From Clostridia bacterium (GTDB lineage Bacteria > Bacillota > Clostridia > Oscillospirales > Acutalibacteraceae): a stretch of 7,718 bases of DNA. Each line of letters begins with the position of its first letter. Position 1 is the stretch's first letter. The notes under the pieces were generated by a model that ran no database searches, was not told the DNA's origin, and saw only the letters and a program-made list of their open reading frames with translations. A program made the position numbers and the translations under genes. The stretch lies in assembly GCA_017614275.1 (NCBI GenBank), contig JAGACE010000025.1, positions 1 through 7,718 on the forward strand, given 5' to 3'. Positions 5,145-7,718 of this stretch are shown here, piece after piece.

Positions 5145-6209
5145 ATGACCGATTCCGTATTACGGGAAGACATCGCGTTCTGCGCGAAGACGCTGAAGGA
5201 AAACGGCCTGCTGGACGCTCTTTCCGGCAAGACGGTGTTCATCACCGGAGCCACCGGCCTCATCGGGAGCCAGCTGGTCCGCACGCTGCTGGAGGCGGAT
5301 CGCCTCTATGACGTCGACATCCGTGTCGCGGCATTCATCCGCAACGAGCAGAAGGCACAGGCCCTGTTCGAGGATGTGCTGCCCTGTGAACAGCTGGAGT
5401 TTGTCGTCGGCGATTTATCCGCACCCGTCACGTACGAGGGCCCGGTAGACTACATCGTCCACGGTGCCAGCCCCACCGGCTCCAAGTACTTCGTCGAGCA
5501 CCCGGTGGAGACCATCCAGACCGCTCTGTACGGCACGGACCGCCTGCTGCAGTTCGCCCGGAACAAGCAGATCAGCGGCATGGTCTACCTCTCTTCCCTG
5601 GAGGTCTACGGCGTGCCGGACGGCAGCCGGGAGACCATCACGGAGCAGGACTTCGGGACCATCGATCCCATGTCCGTCCGCAGCAGTTATTCCGAGGGCA
5701 AGCGCCTGGTGGAATGCCTCTGCGCCTCCTATGCCTCCGAGTACGGCGTGCCCGTCAAAGTGGCCCGCCTGTCCCAGACCTTCGGCGCCGGCGTGGAATA
5801 CCACGACGGCCGCGTGTTCGCGGAATTCGCCCGCTGCCTCATGGAGAAAAAAGACATCGTGCTGCACACCGACGGCTCCACCGTCCGCAGCTACTGTTAT
5901 ACCGCCGACGCGGTCTGCGCCCTGTACACCATCTTGGTGAACGGTGTCAGCGGCGAGGCCTACAACGTCACCAACATGGACACCGCCTGCTCCATCCGGG
6001 AGATGGCGGAACTGGTCGCCGGACTGGAGCCCGAGGCCGGTGTGAATGTCCGCATCGAAGTCCCGGAGGACCTCTCTTCTTTCGGGTACAACCCGCAGAT
6101 GGTCATCCGTCTGGACAGCTCCCGCCTGGAAGCCATCGGCTACCGCCCCTCCGTCGGGATGGAGGAGATGTTCCGCCGCACCATCCGCAGTATGCGAGAA
6201 AGGATCTGA
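5145..6209 (+). CDS. Extended SDR (NAD-dependent epimerase/dehydratase family) paired with the cytidylyltransferase
   Basis: This 354-residue protein is an extended short-chain dehydrogenase/reductase acting on nucleotide-linked sugars. The Rossmann motif GATGLIG (35-41) binds NAD(P); HGAS (106-109) follows; the active site has Ser150/Ser151, Glu153 in SSLEVYG and the pair Tyr182/Lys186 in YSEGK. SSLEVYG, RSSYSEGKR and the later DGSTVRSYCYTADA region resemble UDP-glucuronate decarboxylases and dTDP-glucose dehydratases, so it belongs to that branch. Its position 2 nt after an IspD/TarI-type gene suggests it reduces or otherwise modifies the CDP-linked product or its precursor, taking the place of TarJ, which is a zinc alcohol dehydrogenase of a different fold. 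Paired cytidylyltransferase/SDR genes have been proposed for arabinitol and mannitol in pneumococcal capsule loci (recalled, not checked). The start is supported by AGAGGA 6 nt upstream. The reaction itself is inferred. Confidence 0.82.
   Translation: MTDSVLREDIAFCAKTLKENGLLDALSGKTVFITGATGLIGSQLVRTLLEADRLYDVDIRVAAFIRNEQKAQALFEDVLPCEQLEFVVGDLSAPVTYEGPVDYIVHGASPTGSKYFVEHPVETIQTALYGTDRLLQFARNKQISGMVYLSSLEVYGVPDGSRETITEQDFGTIDPMSVRSSYSEGKRLVECLCASYASEYGVPVKVARLSQTFGAGVEYHDGRVFAEFARCLMEKKDIVLHTDGSTVRSYCYTADAVCALYTILVNGVSGEAYNVTNMDTACSIREMAELVAGLEPEAGVNVRIEVPEDLSSFGYNPQMVIRLDSSRLEAIGYRPSVGMEEMFRRTIRSMRERI
6199..6204 (+). promoter_or_regulatory. Ribosome binding site supporting a TTG start
   Basis: AAAGGA overlaps the last codons of the SDR gene and lies 9 nt before TTG 6214, the only plausible near-junction start for the acyltransferase. 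This arrangement suggests translational coupling. Confidence 0.6.
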
Positions 6210-6213
6210 TCCC

Positions 6214-7251
6214 TTGTCCCCTGCCCGTCGAGACCCGCGATGGGACAACGCGAAATTCCTGCTGATCCTGCTCGTGGTCTTCGGACACGCCGTGGAGCAG
6301 GCCGGAGATCTCTACGACATCGACCGCAGCCTCTTCCTCTTCATCTACTCCTTCCACATGCCGGCCTTCCTGTTCATCTCCGGTCTGTTCTCCAAACGGA
6401 CCGTCCAGGCGGAGCGGTATCCCTGGAAGAAACTGGTCCCCTTCGTGTTCCTCTGCCTCGTGCTGGGCGCCTTCCGGGACTGGTCCATCTGGCTGCGCAA
6501 TCCCGACCACGGGTTCAGCTTTTACGACCAGAACAAGATCTCCTGGTTCATGCTGGCCCTGTTCGCCTGCTATTCCATCGCCTGGCTGCTCCGCAGGGTC
6601 CCGCCGAAGTATGTGCTTCCGGCGTCCCTTGCCGTGGGCCTGGCCATCGGCTATGTGCCGTTCATCAGCGAGGGCTTCGCCCTGTCCCGCATCATCGTGT
6701 TCTTCCCGTTCTTCTATGCCGGGTACATGCTGGACCGCAAGACCTTCGCAAGCTTTCTGGATCGGACGCCGGTCCGTCTTGCCGGAGGAACGCTCTTCCT
6801 GACCTGGTTCGTGCTCTGCTTCGTGCTGCTCGACAAGGTGTACCTTCTGCGGCGGCTCTTCACCGGGCAGAACAATTACGACGAGATCCCGAAGGCGCTG
6901 GGCGGGGGCGAGGTCCTGTACCGGCTCCTGGCCTACGCGATCAGCGCGCTGATCATCCTGGCCTTCTTCACGCTGGTGCCCCGGCGTCCCCACCGGTATT
7001 TCACCCGGCTCGGCGCCCGCACCCTGTCCGTCTACTTCTGGCACCTGCCGATCCTGGACATCCTGCTCCATACGCCGCTCCTGCAGTCCGCCATGGAAGT
7101 CTCCGTGGTCCTGCAGCTGGCCCTGGCCGTCGTGCTGACGTTCGCCCTGACCTATCTCTTCGCCATGCAGGTCTTCGTCACTCCGGTCAACTGGATGCTG
7201 GACCCCTGGTCCATACCCGCAAAACTGAAACAAAGAAAAAAAGACGTGTGA
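6214..7251 (+). CDS. Acyltransferase-3 family membrane protein (surface glycan O-acyltransferase)
   Basis: This 345-residue integral membrane protein belongs to the acyltransferase-3 family (OafA/WecH type), which transfers acetyl or other acyl groups to surface polysaccharides. The opening RWDNAKFLLILLVVFGH (9-25) is characteristic, with the conserved His25 in the first helix. SFHMPAFLFISGLF and SWFMLALF are further family segments, and about ten membrane helices can be counted to the end. It has no large extra soluble domain. The start is taken as TTG at 6214: it has AAAGGA 9 nt upstream (6199-6204), lies 4 nt after the SDR stop and gives the usual family N-terminus. The open frame runs back to a GTG at 6046 but that would overlap the SDR deeply. 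It is the last gene of the operon, and its stop codon lies within the terminator stem. The likely substrate is the polymer made by the upstream genes; the acyl group is unknown. Confidence 0.87.
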   Translation: MSPARRDPRWDNAKFLLILLVVFGHAVEQAGDLYDIDRSLFLFIYSFHMPAFLFISGLFSKRTVQAERYPWKKLVPFVFLCLVLGAFRDWSIWLRNPDHGFSFYDQNKISWFMLALFACYSIAWLLRRVPPKYVLPASLAVGLAIGYVPFISEGFALSRIIVFFPFFYAGYMLDRKTFASFLDRTPVRLAGGTLFLTWFVLCFVLLDKVYLLRRLFTGQNNYDEIPKALGGGEVLYRLLAYAISALIILAFFTLVPRRPHRYFTRLGARTLSVYFWHLPILDILLHTPLLQSAMEVSVVLQLALAVVLTFALTYLFAMQVFVTPVNWMLDPWSIPAKLKQRKKDV

Positions 7252-7269
7252 CCGTTCACACGTCTTTTT
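7238..7269. terminator. Bidirectional intrinsic terminator ending the operon
   Basis: A perfect 14-bp stem (7238-7251 with 7256-7269) closes the loop CCGT. Its A-rich left foot and T-rich right foot give a U-tract in both directions. It includes the acyltransferase stop codon (7249-7251) and lies 12 nt from the convergent ECF gene stop (7282-7284). Confidence 0.92.
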
Positions 7270-7281
7270 CTTGATGTTGGA

Positions 7282-7718
7282 TCAGAGCCGGCGCCGCAGG
7301 TCGGCGCGGTCGAAGGCCGCGGCCAGGAGGACGAACAGCACGATGCTGCCGACGGCCTGCACCGCGTTCGTGGCCAGGTCCGCAAAGGCGTAGGCCCGCG
7401 CCAGGACCCAGTCGGCGGCGAAGTAGCCGGCCAGAGTGATCGGCACAGAGGGCAGGGTCCACAGGATCGTCTTCCACGAGAAGAGCGGGGTCTCCCGCGG
7501 GGCCTTCCGGGCGAACAGCAGGACCGGGAGGGCGATGAGCGCCTTGATGAGCACGGTGGCCGGCAGATAGTTGAAATAGCCTCCGGCCACATCCGCCAGG
7601 CCCTCCCCCAGAGCGCCGACCAGCAGGGCCAGCGGGTCTCCGGTGGCCGCCGCGAAGAGCAGCACCAGCGCGTCGCCGAGGTGGATGTAACCGAGTCCGG
7701 TCGGGACCCGGATGAAGA
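7282..7718 (-). CDS. ECF transporter S component, 5' end outside window
   Basis: The last 145 or so residues of a hydrophobic protein are present; the frame stays open to the right edge, so the start is missing. The segment GYIHLGDALVLL, then a Gly/Ala-rich helix, then GYFNYLPATVLIKALIAL matches the S-component family that includes ECF-ribofla_trS-type proteins, the substrate-binding membrane subunits of energy-coupling-factor vitamin importers. About four to five membrane helices are visible, ending in a short basic tail (DLRRRL). An internal GTG at 7665 could be mistaken for a start but lies within the conserved LGDALVLL segment. The imported ligand cannot be told from this part, and no EcfA or EcfT gene is in view, which is normal for solitary S components that share a common module. 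It converges on the operon and is probably unrelated to it in function. Confidence 0.75.
   Translation of the reverse strand, partial: FIRVPTGLGYIHLGDALVLLFAAATGDPLALLVGALGEGLADVAGGYFNYLPATVLIKALIALPVLLFARKAPRETPLFSWKTILWTLPSVPITLAGYFAADWVLARAYAFADLATNAVQAVGSIVLFVLLAAAFDRADLRRRL

Noticed and set aside
6046..6213. GTG start at 6046 for the acyltransferase
   Set aside because: It would overlap the SDR by more than 160 nt and add an Arg/Ser-rich extension not typical of the family; TTG 6214 has a ribosome site and the standard N-terminus.

Overview
The window looks like a piece of chromosome from a high-GC member of the Bacillota, probably a gut-type Clostridia or a relative. Coding sequence is strongly G/C-biased at third codon positions, while the short intergenic regions are AT-rich and carry TATAAT boxes, AGGAGG-type ribosome sites and U-tailed terminators. 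The gene content fits a Gram-positive cell surface: a TagF-type teichoic-acid glycosyl-phosphotransferase, a membrane-anchored NodB-type deacetylase, an OhrR-type MarR regulator and an ECF transporter S component. This assignment is inferred from gene families and composition; nothing seen fixes the genus.

Left part (1-2356). An OhrR-like peroxide-sensing repressor (81-572, +) has an OhrR-box-like palindrome in its leader. It converges on a polysaccharide deacetylase (620-1684, -), and the two share a bidirectional terminator. The deacetylase has a membrane anchor and an unusual Thr/Lys linker with Lys-Lys pairs about every six residues. Behind it on the same strand lies a DUF308/HdeD-like membrane protein (1781-2356, -). 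The hairpin between these two has its strong U-tract on the opposite strand.

Central divergent promoter region (2357-2482). Two TATAAT boxes point in opposite directions, with an imperfect inverted repeat between them.

Right part (2483-7251). Four tightly packed + strand genes form one probable operon: a TagF/TarL-like polyol-phosphate transferase, an IspD/TarI-family cytidylyltransferase, an extended SDR with a UDP-xylose-synthase-like active site, and an acyltransferase-3 membrane protein. Gaps are 26, 2 and 4 nt, and the operon ends in a strong terminator. The likely logic is: the cytidylyltransferase and SDR make a CDP-activated alditol, the TagF-like enzyme polymerises or transfers it as a teichoic-acid-like or capsule phosphodiester, and the acyltransferase decorates the product. 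The alditol (ribitol, arabinitol, mannitol or another) cannot be read from sequence. No TagD-type CDP-glycerol enzyme and no TarJ-type alcohol dehydrogenase lies in the window. This cassette is the most interesting system here.

Right edge (7282-7718, -). The 3' part of an ECF transporter S component converges on the operon and shares its bidirectional terminator; its start lies outside the window. No gene-free stretch exceeds 300 bases, and no tRNA, rRNA, insertion sequence or CRISPR array was seen.
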